From positions 248,001-312,000 of the forward strand of contig NZ_JAOCKJ010000001.1 in the NCBI RefSeq assembly GCF_029844725.1: a DNA stretch of 64,000 nt, written 5' to 3'. The translations under genes and the position numbers were made by a program. Under the pieces are notes generated by a model that saw only the letters and a program-made list of their open reading frames with translations, made no database searches and was not told the origin of the DNA. This DNA comes from Pantoea sp. GD03673. GTDB lineage: Bacteria > Pseudomonadota > Gammaproteobacteria > Enterobacterales > Enterobacteriaceae. This document shows, in pieces, positions 52,837 through 62,909 of the stretch (the first letter of the stretch is position 1; every line of letters begins with the position of its first letter).

Positions 52837-54021
52837 ATGCAACCAACAACTGTTTCACGTAAAACTGCCTGGCTACGCGTGGTATTGCTGGCCATCGCCG
52901 CATTTGTATTTAATACCACCGAATTCGTGCCGGTTGGCCTGTTATCCGATATCGCCGCTGACTTTTCAATGCAGACGGCTGATGTGGGGATCATGCTGAC
53001 CATCTACGCCTGGGTGGTCGCGCTCCTTTCACTGCCGCTGATGCTGCTGACCCGCAATATTGAGCGACGACTGCTGCTGGGCGTGCTGTTCCTGATTTTT
53101 ATTGTCAGCCACGTCCTTTCAACCGTCGCCTGGGATTTCCGGTCGCTGATGGTGTCGCGCGTCGGCATCGCCCTGTCTCACGCGGTGTTCTGGTCGATCA
53201 CCGCCTCGCTGGCGATTCGTGTTGCCCCGGCGGGCAAGAAAACCCAGGCGCTGAGTATGCTGGCAACCGGTACGGCACTGGCGATGGTGCTGGGCGTGCC
53301 AATTGGCCGCGTAGTGGGTCAGTATCTTGGCTGGCGCACCACCTTCGGCGCTATTGGTCTTTCAGCACTGGTGCTGATGATTATGCTGGTGCGCATTTTG
53401 CCGCGCCTGCCGAGTGAGCATACTGGTTCACTGAGCAGTGTGCCGATGCTGTTCCGCCGTCCGGCGCTGGTCAGCATGTATCTGCTGGTGACGCTGGTGG
53501 TGACCGCGCATTACACCGCCTACAGCTATATTGAGCCATTTATGCAGAACGTCGCGCACTCCAGCGGCAATTTCACGACGCTGCTGCTGCTGCTGTTTGG
53601 TTCAGCGGGCATTGTCGGCAGTCTGCTCTTCAGCACGCTGGGGAATAAGTTTCCTTCCGCGCTGCTGATTGCTGCCATTGCGTTGATCACCCTCTGCATG
53701 GGACTGCTGATCTTTGCCGCCGTCCGCCCCGCGGCTATCTCAACGCTGTGCGTTGTCTGGGGAGTGGCGATGATGATGATCGGGCTGGCTATGCAGGTGC
53801 GGGTGCTTTCGCTGGCTCCGGATGCCACCGATGTGGCGATGTCGCTGATGTCCGGTATCTACAATATTGGCATTGGCGCGGGCGCGCTGCTGGGTAATCA
53901 GGTCAGTCTGCATCTGGGCATGGCTGAAGTCGGCAATGTCGGCGGGATGATTGGTCTGGTGGCGTTGCTATGGTGTGTTTATATTTTCCGGCGCTATCCG
54001 CAGTTACGCAGCAACGGATAG
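52837..54021 (+). CDS. sotB: sugar efflux transporter SotB
   Basis: A 394-residue MFS protein matching SotB (YdeA). It has 12 membrane segments; [20 protein letters not shown] near 20-40, [15 protein letters not shown], and [20 protein letters not shown] near 115-134. SotB exports arabinose, IPTG and other sugars. The start ATG 52837 is followed by [15 protein letters not shown]. No regulator is adjacent. The convergent bhsA genes share the downstream terminator. Confidence 0.93.
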   Translation: MQPTTVSRKTAWLRVVLLAIAAFVFNTTEFVPVGLLSDIAADFSMQTADVGIMLTIYAWVVALLSLPLMLLTRNIERRLLLGVLFLIFIVSHVLSTVAWDFRSLMVSRVGIALSHAVFWSITASLAIRVAPAGKKTQALSMLATGTALAMVLGVPIGRVVGQYLGWRTTFGAIGLSALVLMIMLVRILPRLPSEHTGSLSSVPMLFRRPALVSMYLLVTLVVTAHYTAYSYIEPFMQNVAHSSGNFTTLLLLLFGSAGIVGSLLFSTLGNKFPSALLIAAIALITLCMGLLIFAAVRPAAISTLCVVWGVAMMMIGLAMQVRVLSLAPDATDVAMSLMSGIYNIGIGAGALLGNQVSLHLGMAEVGNVGGMIGLVALLWCVYIFRRYPQLRSNG

Positions 54022-54045
54022 AGAGAAGTACCGTTTAACGCCTGC

Positions 54046-54081
54046 AAAAAAGGCTTCAGATAAGCTGGTTTATCTGAAGCC
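54046..54081 (-). terminator. terminator of the bhsA pair
   Basis: On the minus strand GGCTTCAGATAA, loop ACCAGC and TTATCTGAAGCC form a perfect 12-bp stem followed by six T residues. It lies 26 bp past the bhsA stop and 25 bp past the convergent sotB stop. Confidence 0.93.
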
Positions 54082-54106
54082 TGTTGATGAGGGTCTGTCG
54101 CGCTTG

Positions 54107-54364
54107 TTACTTATAAAGAACGGCTGTGCCATGCAGGTTGTTGCTGCCAGAGGTCGAAGTGATGCGGAAAGACTTTGCTCCGACATCGCTGGCCTTCTCT
54201 GACAGTTGCTGCTCCAGCGAGGTCAGATTCGTACTGCCCGTTGCGCTGATGACACCGATTTTTTGCTGATCTAACGGCGTACTGCTGACCTGCTGAGCCG
54301 CCAGGCTGGCAAAGGAGAGGCCACTCAGTACCGCCGCTGTCACTATCATATTGATACGTTTCAT
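54107..54364 (-). CDS. bhsA: stress-resistance protein BhsA (DUF1471)
   Basis: An 85-residue secreted protein, identical in length to E. coli BhsA (YcfR). It has a signal peptide of about 22 residues (ends SLAAQ) and the DUF1471 core TPLDQQKIGVISATGSTN, EKASDVGAKSFRITSTSGSN and a C-terminal HGTAVLYK strand. BhsA affects biofilm formation, copper permeability and stress resistance at the outer membrane and is repressed by ComR. ComR lies just upstream. It follows a paralogue by 18 bp, so both share a transcript. Confidence 0.92.
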   Translation of the reverse strand: MKRINMIVTAAVLSGLSFASLAAQQVSSTPLDQQKIGVISATGSTNLTSLEQQLSEKASDVGAKSFRITSTSGSNNLHGTAVLYK

Positions 54365-54382
54365 AACGAACCCCTTCTCAGA

Positions 54383-54658
54383 TTATCTGATGCACGCCCC
54401 ATTACTGGTAGATGACAGCCGTGCATGCAATTTGTTCTGACCGCTGGTTGACGTAATACGGAACGATTTCGCACCGGCTTCGTCCGCTTTGGCACTCAGT
54501 TGCGCTTCTACGGAAGTCAGGTTGGTTCCCCCCAGTACGGAGATGGTGCCCACGGGCTGTTGATTTGCCGGTTCACTGGTGACGAGTTCAGCTGCAGATG
54601 CGCCAAAAGCCAGGGTAGTCAGTGCCAGTGCTGCCAGGGTGGTTTTAATGGTTTTCAT
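54383..54658 (-). CDS. BhsA/DUF1471 paralogue with frameshifted C-terminus
   Basis: A 91-residue DUF1471 protein with a signal peptide (ends GASAA) and core NQQPVGTISVLGGTN, KADEAGAKSFRITSTSGQNK. After LH it diverges from the family ending: the last residues read ARLSSTSNGACIR instead of GTAVIYQ. Inserting one C (plus strand) next to position 54424 restores the codons for GTAVIYQ and the stop at 54402-54404. So either a real one-base deletion altered and lengthened the C-terminus, or it is a sequencing error. It heads the bhsA transcript. Confidence 0.88.
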   Translation of the reverse strand: MKTIKTTLAALALTTLAFGASAAELVTSEPANQQPVGTISVLGGTNLTSVEAQLSAKADEAGAKSFRITSTSGQNKLHARLSSTSNGACIR

Positions 54659-54964
54659 AATTTTCTCGCTTAAGTATTTAAATCTGGTTGGTCTGAATCA
54701 GGTTGTCGCTATTTAATTAACGACCGTTAAATAAATGATAGACCCCGTTCCTGTTCGTCGTCAATATTTATTTAATGAGCGTTATTTTATTAGCGAAGTG
54801 GCGGGAATATGGGCTTCAGCCCCCTTTCCGACTTAACCATAGGGGCGGTAAAGATGCGCAGGCGCACAAAATGGCAATGCCTGGCGGGGTCATTTCCACC
54901 GGGCCTTGCACATTTTTATAATGATCGGTAATTTATTAGGGTGTTTGACTGTCAGCGAGGGTGT
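54659..54964. promoter_or_regulatory. comR-bhsA intergenic with three related palindromes
   Basis: TAACGACCGTTA (54718-54729), TAATGAGCGTTA (54773-54784) and TAATGATCGGTA (54919-54930) share the pattern TAAYGA-x-CGKTA. The first has perfect TAACG/CGTTA arms around AC and sits within a 26-bp AT-rich near-palindrome. The first two lie on the bhsA side and the third 35 bp before comR, as expected for a TetR repressor that controls its target and itself. Confidence 0.6.
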
Positions 54965-55615
54965 ATGAGTCAGGTTCAGGATTGTGATGTAAAAAAATGC
55001 CGTGGCCGACCCAAAGTGTTTGATCGCGAAGCCGCGCTCGATAAAGCTCTGACCCTGTTCTGGACACACGGTTACGAGGGAACCTCTCTGGCCGATCTGG
55101 TGGCCGCAACCGGCGCAAAAGCACCAACCCTGTACGCAGAGTTTGTGAATAAAGAGGGGCTGTTTCGCGCAGCCATGGAGCGCTATGTAGAGAAGTTCAG
55201 CGCGTGGCGTGAAGCGGCATTAGGCGACGATCAGCGACCGGTTGATCAGGCTATTGAAGCCTATTTCCGCGCTACTGCAGCCTGTTTTACCGAACGCGAT
55301 TCCCCCGGTGGATGCTTCTTTATCTGCACCTCAACGGCCCTGTCGGCGGCTTCGGCTGAGATTGCAGCCATGCTGCAACAGCAGCATCAGTCGCAGGAGC
55401 ACGTGCTGAGTGATTTTCTGCTGGCGCGTCAGCAGCGTGGTGAACTGAGTGCGTCCGTGAATATACCGGCGCTTTCACGTTATCTGGGCTGTATGCTTCA
55501 GGGTATGTCGGTGCGGGCGCGTGAAGGCGCAGAGCGTGACGATCTTGAAAGTATTATTGATACATTGATGGCGATGTGGCCAACGCTGACTGGTTTATGT
55601 CAGGTCAAAGGATAG
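54965..55615 (+). CDS. comR: TetR-family copper-responsive repressor ComR
   Basis: A 216-residue TetR regulator. The N-terminal KKCRGRPKVFDREAALDKAL and HTH GTSLADLVAATGAKAPTLYA near residues 38-57 match E. coli ComR (YcfQ) closely, as does SPGGCFFIC near 112 and the CMLQGMSVRAREGAE segment near 181. ComR represses bhsA and releases DNA when copper binds. It faces the bhsA paralogue pair across 306 bp with three palindromes. ATG 54965 has GAGGGTGT upstream; longer starts are weak. Confidence 0.92.
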   Translation: MSQVQDCDVKKCRGRPKVFDREAALDKALTLFWTHGYEGTSLADLVAATGAKAPTLYAEFVNKEGLFRAAMERYVEKFSAWREAALGDDQRPVDQAIEAYFRATAACFTERDSPGGCFFICTSTALSAASAEIAAMLQQQHQSQEHVLSDFLLARQQRGELSASVNIPALSRYLGCMLQGMSVRAREGAERDDLESIIDTLMAMWPTLTGLCQVKG

Positions 55616-55617
55616 TG

Positions 55618-55649
55618 ATGCAGGGCGGCTGTGCCGCCCTGCATTTTTT
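55618..55649 (+). terminator. comR intrinsic terminator
   Basis: ATGCAGGGCGGC, loop TGT and GCCGCCCTGCAT form a 12-bp stem followed by six T residues, beginning two bases past the comR stop and reaching the end of convergent rhaM. Confidence 0.95.
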
Positions 55650-55962
55650 AGCTCAGAAAAAACACGGGTTTTAACGGCTGACTGATGGGACTGTTATCCG
55701 CATTCGACGGCATCAGATCCTTCATTGATGCCCACCAGCGCTGACACACCTCTGTTTTCGCCACTGCTTCCCAGCGCGCTTCAGATTCAATCTCAACGCT
55801 TGCGAACAGCAGATTCCGCTCTGCATCCAGCCAGATGGCATAATGGTGTGCGCCGTGTTCTTTCAGCGTCTCTGCCAGTTCAGGCCAGATCGGCGAGTGA
55901 CGACGCTCATATTCCTCATGGCAGTCGGCATTCACCTGCATCACAAAGGCTTTACGCAGCAT
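55648..55962 (-). CDS. rhaM: L-rhamnose mutarotase
   Basis: A 104-residue enzyme interconverting alpha and beta L-rhamnose. It matches E. coli RhaM throughout: [37 protein letters not shown], and [20 protein letters not shown], with conserved His, Tyr and Trp at the active site. ATG 55962 is chosen by family length; an in-frame ATG at 55977 is possible. It overlaps the end of rhaD by 11 bp and is the last gene of rhaBADM. Confidence 0.94.
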   Translation of the reverse strand: MLRKAFVMQVNADCHEEYERRHSPIWPELAETLKEHGAHHYAIWLDAERNLLFASVEIESEARWEAVAKTEVCQRWWASMKDLMPSNADNSPISQPLKPVFFLS

Positions 55963-56794
55963 TTGCCGGTCCCACATCCAGTGCCGGTTGCCACGGCTTC
56001 ACGCCGAAACGCTCACCCAGCGCGACCAGCTGCTCGGTAGTGATGCTCTGACGAATCCCCCCCATCGACAGCACTTTGACGATCACTTCTGACGATTTCT
56101 CTGCCGTATCAATCAGACCAAAGGTTTCATCCAGTGTCGGGCCAGTCCCGAAGACACCATGGAATGGCCACATCACCAGAGTATGTGACTGCATCTGCCC
56201 GGCAGTCGCCGTACCAATTTCATCGGTGCCCGGCACCATCCATGGCAGCACACCCACACCATCCGGGAAGACCACCAGACATTCGGTACTGCCTTCCCAC
56301 AGCAAACGGGTAAAACGTGCAGAGTCCATCTCAACCACGTAGCTCAGGGCCATAAAGTTGGTCGCGTGACAGTGCATAATCACCCGATCTGCGCCATTGC
56401 TGACGGTTTTACGTACCGCATGAGACTGAAAGTGTGAAGCCAGCTCAGAGGTCGGCAAACCGCCATTCGACAGGCCCCAGTGAATTTTATAGGACAATCC
56501 CTTGTCGTCGACCTGCAGCAGCGCCAGACAATCCGCTGGATCAAGCTGAACGTTGCGCATGAATTTTCCTGAACCGGTCACCAGAAACCAGTCGTTTGCC
56601 AGCGCAGGCGCAGGTTGGGTCAGCTCAATGCAGCGAGGCTCCTGGCAGAAATCGGCGGCAAAGGGTTTAACCTCCTCTTCCAGCAGACGGAGGCTGACGT
56701 TGCCGCCGTTACGTTCGTCCCAGCCCTTCAGCCACATATCGCTGGTCGCTTTGACCATTCCCTTAACAAACCCGGAAGAAAGAATGCTTTGCAT
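55952..56794 (-). CDS. rhaD: rhamnulose-1-phosphate aldolase
   Basis: A 280-residue class II aldolase that splits L-rhamnulose 1-phosphate into DHAP and L-lactaldehyde. The [14 protein letters not shown] segment near 24-37 binds phosphate, [16 protein letters not shown] near 138-153 carries the zinc-binding HxH pair, and [17 protein letters not shown] near 208-224 the third His. ATG 56794 lies 9 bp after the end of rhaA, in the rhaBADM operon. Confidence 0.96.
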   Translation of the reverse strand: MQSILSSGFVKGMVKATSDMWLKGWDERNGGNVSLRLLEEEVKPFAADFCQEPRCIELTQPAPALANDWFLVTGSGKFMRNVQLDPADCLALLQVDDKGLSYKIHWGLSNGGLPTSELASHFQSHAVRKTVSNGADRVIMHCHATNFMALSYVVEMDSARFTRLLWEGSTECLVVFPDGVGVLPWMVPGTDEIGTATAGQMQSHTLVMWPFHGVFGTGPTLDETFGLIDTAEKSSEVIVKVLSMGGIRQSITTEQLVALGERFGVKPWQPALDVGPANAA

Positions 56795-56803
56795 AGTAAA
56801 TCC

Positions 56804-58060
56804 TTAACGTTGGCTCAAGATCTGTTGTTCATAATGACGGACATCGCCTAACCAGCTGGCATCAGCCGGGACGTCATGGCGCAGGCACCAGGCTTCCCAG
56901 ACCGCCTGCCACGGCAGTGATTTTTGCTCTTCCAGCAGGGTAAGTCGCGCGGTGTAATCGCCGCTGTTTTCGGCCTGGCGTAAGCGGTCGGTTGGCTCCA
57001 GCAAGGCACGCAGCAGCGCTTTTTTGGTATTCCGGGTGCCGATAACCCAGGCGGCAATCCGGTTAATGGAGGCGTCGAAGAAGTCGAGGCCAATATGCAC
57101 TTTGTCGAACAGCTGATGACGGACGATTTCACTGGCGATAGCCTGCGTTTCATCATCCAGCAGCACAACATGATCGCTGTCCCAGCGTACCGGACGGCTG
57201 ACGTGCAGCAGCAGACGCGGCACATAAAGCATGGCGGCGGAAATTTTGTCTGAGATGACTTCCGTAGGATGAAAATGCCCTGCATCCAGGCAGAGCGCCG
57301 TCTGGCGGCTGGCGGCATAACCCAGGTAAAACTCATTTGACCCGACGGTGTAGCTCTCTGCGCCAATGCCAAACAACTTGCTCTCAACGGCATCGATATG
57401 ATGCTGCGGATTCAGTTTTTCTGAGATGATCTCATCCAGCGCACTCATCAGGCGCTGACGCGGGGCCAGCCGATCCACGGTGATATCTTTCATACCGTCC
57501 GGCACCCAGATATTCATCACTGACGGTGTGCCAAGCTGCTCACCAAACGAGGCGGAGATGCGGCGACTGGCTTTGCAGTGATCGATCCAGAACTGACGCA
57601 CAGTGTCATCATTGTGCGACAGTGTAAAACCATCAGCGCTCAGCGGATGCGAGAAGCAGCTCGGGTTAAAATCAAGGCCCAGCTTGTTCTCTTTGGCCCA
57701 GGCAACCCAGTTGGCGAAATGGGCTGGCTCAATGGCATCCCGGTCTACCGGCTTGTCGCTTTCAAGGTAGATTGCGTGCAGGTTCAGCCGTTTTGCGCCG
57801 GGGATCAGCGACATTGCCTTGTCGATATCACTGCGTAGTTCACCGGCATTCCGTGCCCGCCCCGGATAGTTGCCGGTGGCCTGAATGCCGCCGGTCAGTG
57901 CGCCCTGCGGGTTTTCAAATCCCCGGACATCATCCCCCTGCCAGCAGTGCATGGAGACCGGAATGCGGTCCAGCTGGCGGATAGCCTCTTCAACATCAAC
58001 CCCGTTGTCAGCGTAGCGTTGTTTAGCCAGTTCAAAAGCCTGTTCAATCTGCTTAGTCAT
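56804..58060 (-). CDS. rhaA: L-rhamnose isomerase
   Basis: A 418-residue metal-dependent isomerase that converts L-rhamnose to L-rhamnulose. [19 protein letters not shown] near 35-53 and [18 protein letters not shown] near 151-168 match E. coli Rha[19 protein letters not shown] near 261-278 carries the metal-binding Asp/His pair. ATG 58060 overlaps the rhaB stop by 8 bp, indicating coupling. Confidence 0.96.
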   Translation of the reverse strand: MTKQIEQAFELAKQRYADNGVDVEEAIRQLDRIPVSMHCWQGDDVRGFENPQGALTGGIQATGNYPGRARNAGELRSDIDKAMSLIPGAKRLNLHAIYLESDKPVDRDAIEPAHFANWVAWAKENKLGLDFNPSCFSHPLSADGFTLSHNDDTVRQFWIDHCKASRRISASFGEQLGTPSVMNIWVPDGMKDITVDRLAPRQRLMSALDEIISEKLNPQHHIDAVESKLFGIGAESYTVGSNEFYLGYAASRQTALCLDAGHFHPTEVISDKISAAMLYVPRLLLHVSRPVRWDSDHVVLLDDETQAIASEIVRHQLFDKVHIGLDFFDASINRIAAWVIGTRNTKKALLRALLEPTDRLRQAENSGDYTARLTLLEEQKSLPWQAVWEAWCLRHDVPADASWLGDVRHYEQQILSQR

Positions 58061-59525
58061 AAGCGGGTTCCTTAGCGGGTTGACTCAGCGTCGCGAAGCG
58101 TGCCTGACTGGCACCGAAGACGCTGTGTGTTTGCGGTTCGAATTTTTCGAGTGGGAAGTTGTTGATGACGCTGCAGCGGAAATCAGCCACATCCGTCAGT
58201 TCGCCCAATGCAATCAGCTGGCAACCGACGTTACCCAGCGTGGAGGCTTCAATCGGGCCTGCCAGCACCGGGATCTGGCAGGCGTCGGCGCAGAGCTGAT
58301 TAAGAAAACGGTTCTGGCTGCCCCCTCCCACCACGTGTAACTGGCTGAAAGGCTTGCCGCGTAACCGGGCCAGTTCCTGGAGCACTTCACGGTAGAGCAG
58401 CGCCAGGCTGTCAAATATGCAGCGAGCCAGAGCCGCCGCAGATTGCGGCACTGGCATCCCCTGCCCGGCACAGGCGTTCTGAATCTCATTGACCATGCTG
58501 TCGGGATTGATGAAACGCGCATCATTAGGGTTGATCAGTGAAACACAGGCGGGCTGCTGTGCTGTCTCTTCAATCAGCAGGCTGAGATCGTCAATCTGCA
58601 GTTCGCCGCAGATACGCTGCAACAGCCATAACCCCATGATATTTTTCAGTACCCGATAACCTTCAGCGCCGCCTTCGTTGGTGATGTTGGCCCGCAGTGC
58701 GTTATCGCAGGCGAAGGGCTGCAGGCTTTCAAAGCCCATCAGCGACCAGGTTCCTGAGCTGAGATAGGCAGCGTTGTCGAGCATCAGCGGCGTCGCCAGA
58801 ACGGCGCTGGCGGTGTCGTGGGTGGCGACGGCAATCACCGGAACCGCGTGGCCCGCGCGATTAATCCAGTGGCCCACGGTATTGCCGGGTGCCTGCGGAT
58901 GACCAAACCACTGCGGGTCAACACCGGCCCAGGCAAGCAAATCACGATCCCACTCACCGCTGTGAATATTGAGCATTTGGGTCGTGGTCGCGTTGGTGTA
59001 TTCCCAGTTGAGATTTCCGGTCAGGCGATAATGCAGATAGTCCGGTATCATCAGCGCATGCGCCACGCGGGCCTGCCAGTCGGGCTGCTGCTGATGCAAG
59101 GCGCGCATCTGATAGAGTGTGTTGAACGGCAGAAACTGAATGCCGGTTCGGGCGTAGATGGCACTGCGGCTCAGCTCGTGTTGCGCCTGCTCCATCAGGC
59201 CGTGTGTGCGCGCATCGCGATAGCTGACCGCCTCACCCACCTGCTCACCCTCTGCATCCAGCAGCACCATATCCACACCCCAGGTGTCGATGCCGATGCT
59301 GTCAGGGACAATCTCGTCTTCATCTAACTGAGCCAGCCCGGCGCGTATTTCCTGCTCCAGCATCGCCAGATCCCAGCAGTCATAACCGGCACGACGCTGG
59401 CGCTTATTTGTAAAGCGCCGGACCTCACGCAATGCCAGCTGGCGCTGCGCGGCATCCCAGCTTGCGAGCATGACCCGTCCGCTGGACGCGCCGAGATCGA
59501 TAGCAACAATGTTTCTCCTGGTCAT
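58053..59525 (-). CDS. rhaB: rhamnulokinase
   Basis: A 490-residue FGGY-family kinase that phosphorylates L-rhamnulose at O1. [18 protein letters not shown] near residues 7-24 binds phosphate, [16 protein letters not shown] near 79-94 holds the catalytic Asp region, and the ATP-binding domain has [19 protein letters not shown] near 396-414. It is first in the rhaBADM operon, divergent from rhaSR. ATG 59525 follows AGGGAAAAG. RhaS and CRP sites lie upstream. Confidence 0.96.
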   Translation of the reverse strand: MTRRNIVAIDLGASSGRVMLASWDAAQRQLALREVRRFTNKRQRRAGYDCWDLAMLEQEIRAGLAQLDEDEIVPDSIGIDTWGVDMVLLDAEGEQVGEAVSYRDARTHGLMEQAQHELSRSAIYARTGIQFLPFNTLYQMRALHQQQPDWQARVAHALMIPDYLHYRLTGNLNWEYTNATTTQMLNIHSGEWDRDLLAWAGVDPQWFGHPQAPGNTVGHWINRAGHAVPVIAVATHDTASAVLATPLMLDNAAYLSSGTWSLMGFESLQPFACDNALRANITNEGGAEGYRVLKNIMGLWLLQRICGELQIDDLSLLIEETAQQPACVSLINPNDARFINPDSMVNEIQNACAGQGMPVPQSAAALARCIFDSLALLYREVLQELARLRGKPFSQLHVVGGGSQNRFLNQLCADACQIPVLAGPIEASTLGNVGCQLIALGELTDVADFRCSVINNFPLEKFEPQTHSVFGASQARFATLSQPAKEPAYD

Positions 59526-59581
59526 GGCGACTTTTCCCTATGATTAAGTGGTCACAGAGTAAAAAATCTTGTCCGGTCGTC

Positions 59582-59632
59582 ACCTTCCCGAGAATGCCAA
59601 CAGGCGCAGGTGGCTGGCAGATGGGCAAAGAA
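59582..59632 (-). promoter_or_regulatory. RhaS-type operator of rhaB (two 17-bp half sites, 17 apart)
   Basis: The inverted repeat ACCTTCCCGAGAATGCC (59582-59598), a 17-bp spacer, and GGCAGATGGGCAAAGAA (59616-59632) has the geometry of the E. coli rhaBAD RhaS site. Each half matches 11 of 17 bases of the E. coli half site as I recall it. The proximal edge overlaps the predicted -35 hexamer (59579-59584) by three bases; -10 TACTCT is at 59556-59561 (minus strand). Confidence 0.65.
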
Positions 59633-59635
59633 CTT

Positions 59636-59651
59636 CGTGAGGGAGATCACA
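59636..59651. promoter_or_regulatory. CRP site in the rhaB-rhaS region
   Basis: CGTGA-GGGAGA-TCACA matches TGTGA-N6-TCACA at 9 of 10 core bases. It is four bases beyond the distal RhaS half site, the expected place for CRP co-activation of rhaB. Confidence 0.75.
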
Positions 59652-59817
59652 GAGATGAGTGCAAAGGCGATGTGACCCCTGCCGCAAATCTGTTAACTGC
59701 CAGGGATTTCTTGAAAAATCAGCATGATTCCTGCTGAGTTCAGCTGAAAATTCAAGGTAAGGTAACAGCGTCCTGATTAGACTGCGTTACGATTTTGTTA
59801 TGCAGCGAGAGACGATC

Positions 59818-60639
59818 ATGACCATATTGCACAGTGCAGATTTTTTTCCCGAAGGCGATTACGCGATAGCGATTGAACCCCGCATACCGCAGGCCGCTTT
59901 CCCGGAACATCATCATGATTTCCATGAAATTGTACTGGTGGAACAGGGCTCCGGCATTCATGTGTTTAATGGCCAGCCGCAAACGCTGTGTGCAGGGTGT
60001 GTCTGCTTTGTGCGCGATCACGATCGTCATCTCTATGAGCAGACCGAGAACCTCTGCCTGACCAATGTGCTTTATCGCAGTCCCGGCGCGTTCCGCTTTC
60101 TCTCCGGGCTGCAGGCTCTTTTGCCTTGCGATCGGGACGGGCAATATACCTCTCACTGGCGTATCAACCACAAGGTGATGGCACAGGCGCTGAGTGTGGC
60201 AGCGAAGATGCAGCAGGATGATGCCTGGACGCTCGGGAAACAGGCGTACCAGGAACAGCTCTTTTTACAGTTGCTGGTGCTGTTGCGTGAAGCGTGTGTT
60301 GACGGACAGAGTCAGGATCAGGAGGCACGGCTGCATCGCCTGCTCGACTGGCTGGGTGAGCATTACAGTGATGAAATTGTCTGGGATGAACTGGCTGATC
60401 GCTTCTCCCTGTCGCTGCGCACTCTGCATCGGCAAATGAAACAGCAAACCGGCAGTACGCCGCAGCGCTATCTGAACCGTTTACGGCTGCTACAGGCTCG
60501 TCATCTGCTGCGTCACAGTGATATGCGAATTACCGATATCGCCTTCCAGTGTGGGTTTGGTGACAGTAACCATTTCTCAACCCTGTTCAGGCGCGAATTT
60601 GGCTGCGCACCGCGAGCGGAGCGCCAGCAGATGTTGTAA
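59818..60639 (+). CDS. rhaS: AraC-family rhamnose activator RhaS
   Basis: A 273-residue regulator that activates rhaBADM and rhaT with L-rhamnose. The cupin sensing domain [20 protein letters not shown] and [15 protein letters not shown] match E. coli RhaS, followed by the C-terminal double HTH, with [20 protein letters not shown] near 193-212 and [18 protein letters not shown] near 241-258. ATG 59818 is chosen by family alignment. rhaR follows 11 bp later. Confidence 0.95.
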   Translation: MTILHSADFFPEGDYAIAIEPRIPQAAFPEHHHDFHEIVLVEQGSGIHVFNGQPQTLCAGCVCFVRDHDRHLYEQTENLCLTNVLYRSPGAFRFLSGLQALLPCDRDGQYTSHWRINHKVMAQALSVAAKMQQDDAWTLGKQAYQEQLFLQLLVLLREACVDGQSQDQEARLHRLLDWLGEHYSDEIVWDELADRFSLSLRTLHRQMKQQTGSTPQRYLNRLRLLQARHLLRHSDMRITDIAFQCGFGDSNHFSTLFRREFGCAPRAERQQML

Positions 60640-60650
60640 AGGAGCAAAAT

Positions 60651-61517
60651 ATGGCGTTGATACTCAGTCGGGATGACTATTTTCCCGCCGCCAGTTTACC
60701 GGTGGCGGTTGCCGAAAGGATGCCCCAACCCTCTTTTCCGCCTCATCAACACGAGTTCAGTGAAATCGTGATTGTCTGGCGCGGTAACGGCCTGCATGTC
60801 CTCAACGATCGTCCCTGGCTGATAACCTGCGGCGACGTTTTCTATATCCGCGACAGTGACTGCCACAGCTTTGATAATGTCAATAATCTGGTGCTGGATA
60901 ATATCCTCTACTGCCGTGACCGCTTTGGTCTTAGCCTGGACTGGAGTCAGCTGCTGCCACAACAGGGGCCAGATTCGCCCGGTTGCTGGCGTCTGACTAC
61001 GCGGGGCATGTCACTGGCCCGTGGCGTTATCAGCCAGCTGGAGCGTGAAAGCCGCAAAAGCGATCCGCTGTCAGTCCAGCTCTCTGAAGCACTGTTTCTG
61101 CAGCTGGCATTGATTCTGCGCCGCCATGGCTACGCCGCCGATCGCCCCTGGGCGTTGCCGGAGGGCGAGCAGCTCGACCTGCTGATGTCAGCCTTGCAGG
61201 GCGCGATTGCCCGCCCCTTTGATCTCGCGGCGTTTTGTCAGCATAACCAGCTCAGCGAACGGGCACTGAGGCAGCTGTTCCGTCAGCAGACCGGGATGAC
61301 CATCGGTCATTACCTGCGTCAGTTGCAGCTCTGTCAGGCAAAATATCTGCTGCGCACCCGGGATTGTCTGATCAGTGAGGTCGCCGCCCGCTGCGGGTTT
61401 GATGACAGTAACTATTTTTCGGTGGTATTCACCCGTGATACCGGTTTAACCCCCAGCGCCTGGCGTCAGCGATTTATCGCACCACGGCAGACATTGAAAA
61501 GTGCTGAATCTGAATAA
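60651..61517 (+). CDS. rhaR: AraC-family rhamnose regulator RhaR
   Basis: A 288-residue activator of the rhaSR promoter. HQHEFSEIVIVWRGNGLHVL near 33-52 and GDVFYIRDSDCHSFD near 62-76 form the cupin, and the C-terminal HTHs include FDLAAFCQHNQLSERALRQL near 190-209 and ISEVAARCGFDDSNYFSV near 241-258. AAAGGAGCAAAAT precedes ATG 60651. It is probably co-transcribed with rhaS. Confidence 0.95.
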   Translation: MALILSRDDYFPAASLPVAVAERMPQPSFPPHQHEFSEIVIVWRGNGLHVLNDRPWLITCGDVFYIRDSDCHSFDNVNNLVLDNILYCRDRFGLSLDWSQLLPQQGPDSPGCWRLTTRGMSLARGVISQLERESRKSDPLSVQLSEALFLQLALILRRHGYAADRPWALPEGEQLDLLMSALQGAIARPFDLAAFCQHNQLSERALRQLFRQQTGMTIGHYLRQLQLCQAKYLLRTRDCLISEVAARCGFDDSNYFSVVFTRDTGLTPSAWRQRFIAPRQTLKSAESE

Positions 61518-61874
61518 TCCGGGTCAGCAGTGAGCGCTGAAGCAAACCCTTCCGGCGTGATTTTTTCTGTAAAAAATTCAGCCGTAAAAATTCAGCCGTG
61601 AAAAATACAGCCGTAATAAATCAGCCAGAAAGTCCGGGGAACACGTTAAGAAGAAAGCGGCCAGCGCCAAGGTAAATGTCTGGAGCATTTTGAACTATGC
61701 ACACGCCGCCAGCGGACGCCCCTCATGAGGGGCGTAGCCGCGTGGGTCAGGCATGCACTGAAGAGCAGTGTTACGATTCAACAATCTGACCAGCACGATG
61801 TAACTGCCTTTCTTCTGCTTTAACGGGCCTGCAAAGCAGACCCCTTCTCTATTCAGACAGCCTTTGCGTAAGAA
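61518..61874. other. intergenic with CAGCC repeats and a 20-bp palindrome
   Basis: Between the convergent ends of rhaR and rhaT. Four copies of a CAGCC-based unit (starts near 61579, 61593, 61608, 61622) are spaced 14-15 bp. A perfect 20-bp palindrome ACGCCCCTCATGAGGGGCGT lies at 61716-61735. TCTGCTTT (61814-61821) pairs with AAAGCAGA (61833-61840) near the rhaT end. No gene is seen. Confidence 0.6.
61579..61626. repeat. four CAGCC-unit direct repeats
   Basis: CAGCCGT(A/G) occurs at 61579, 61593 and 61608, and CAGCC again at 61622, each preceded by an A-rich run, with spacings of 14, 15 and 14 bp. It looks like slippage-type short repeats. Confidence 0.75.
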
Positions 61875-62909
61875 TCAGGCCGCCATACCAAGACCGACAA
61901 TGTTAGCGGCAATGATAATCACCACGCAGCCAATCGATAGCACGCTGACCGGGCGACGCCCCGCTGACTTCCACTCTTTCATCAGCAGGCCCACCAGCCC
62001 CCCACACAGGACGTAAAGGCTCATGTGCAGCATCCAGCTGACATAGTCATACTGCGCCGGAATTCTGGCGTGTCCCCAGGCGTAAAAGAAGAACTGCAGA
62101 TACCACATGGTGCCACCGAGCACCGCAAAAGCCGTATTCGCGATTAGCAGCGGTTTTGCGACGGAGAGGTCTTTACGCAGCGACAGCTCTGGCCGGGTGG
62201 CCAGCCGCCAGAAACAGAAGGCCAGATTGACCAGTGCGCCGCCACCCATGATGATGACGTAACTGGGTAAGGCTACATAGAGCGGATCGATACCAAGGCT
62301 GGCTGCGGCCTGATGCATCGGTTTCGCCGCATCCATCGCAAAGGACATACCGGCAGAGAAGATGCCGCACATCACCGCCAGTACCAGTCCTTTTTTGAGA
62401 TTGAACTCCTCGGCATTTATCCCCAGCGCCCGCTCCTTTAATAACCCGGCGCGTGTCACAATCCCTACGCCAATCAGCGCCACCAGCACGCCCAGCAGGG
62501 TTAAACGGCCCCCTGCCGAAGCGAACAGCTCGCCAAAACGCCCCTGCAAAAGCGGCGTCATCAGTGTTCCAACCACCAGAGTAATGCCAATCGCGATACC
62601 GATTCCCATCGACATGCCGAGATAGCGCATGGTCAGCCCGTAGTTAATATTGCCAATGCCCCACATCGCGCCGAACAGAAACACCGGCGTCAGTTGCGTC
62701 AGCGTAAAACTGCTGTAATAGGCCATAAAGTCAGGCAGTAAAATGGCACTGACCGCCCACGGCAGGATCAGCCACGACATCAGGCCACCAATCGACCACA
62801 TGGTTTCCCATGACCATCTTTTTACCTGTTTAAACGGCGCGTAAAAACAGGCGGCGCTGGCAGCGCCGACAAAATGCCAGAAGATACCTGCAATAATGGC
62901 ACTGTTCAT
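61875..62909 (-). CDS. rhaT: L-rhamnose/proton symporter
   Basis: A 344-residue carrier with ten membrane segments of the drug/metabolite transporter superfamily. The start [20 protein letters not shown] and [40 protein letters not shown], and [19 protein letters not shown] match E. coli RhaT. It imports L-rhamnose for rhaBADM. It is convergent to rhaR. A RhaS-like site lies about 90 bp upstream. No sodA gene stands next to it, unlike E. coli. Confidence 0.95.
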   Translation of the reverse strand: MNSAIIAGIFWHFVGAASAACFYAPFKQVKRWSWETMWSIGGLMSWLILPWAVSAILLPDFMAYYSSFTLTQLTPVFLFGAMWGIGNINYGLTMRYLGMSMGIGIAIGITLVVGTLMTPLLQGRFGELFASAGGRLTLLGVLVALIGVGIVTRAGLLKERALGINAEEFNLKKGLVLAVMCGIFSAGMSFAMDAAKPMHQAAASLGIDPLYVALPSYVIIMGGGALVNLAFCFWRLATRPELSLRKDLSVAKPLLIANTAFAVLGGTMWYLQFFFYAWGHARIPAQYDYVSWMLHMSLYVLCGGLVGLLMKEWKSAGRRPVSVLSIGCVVIIIAANIVGLGMAA

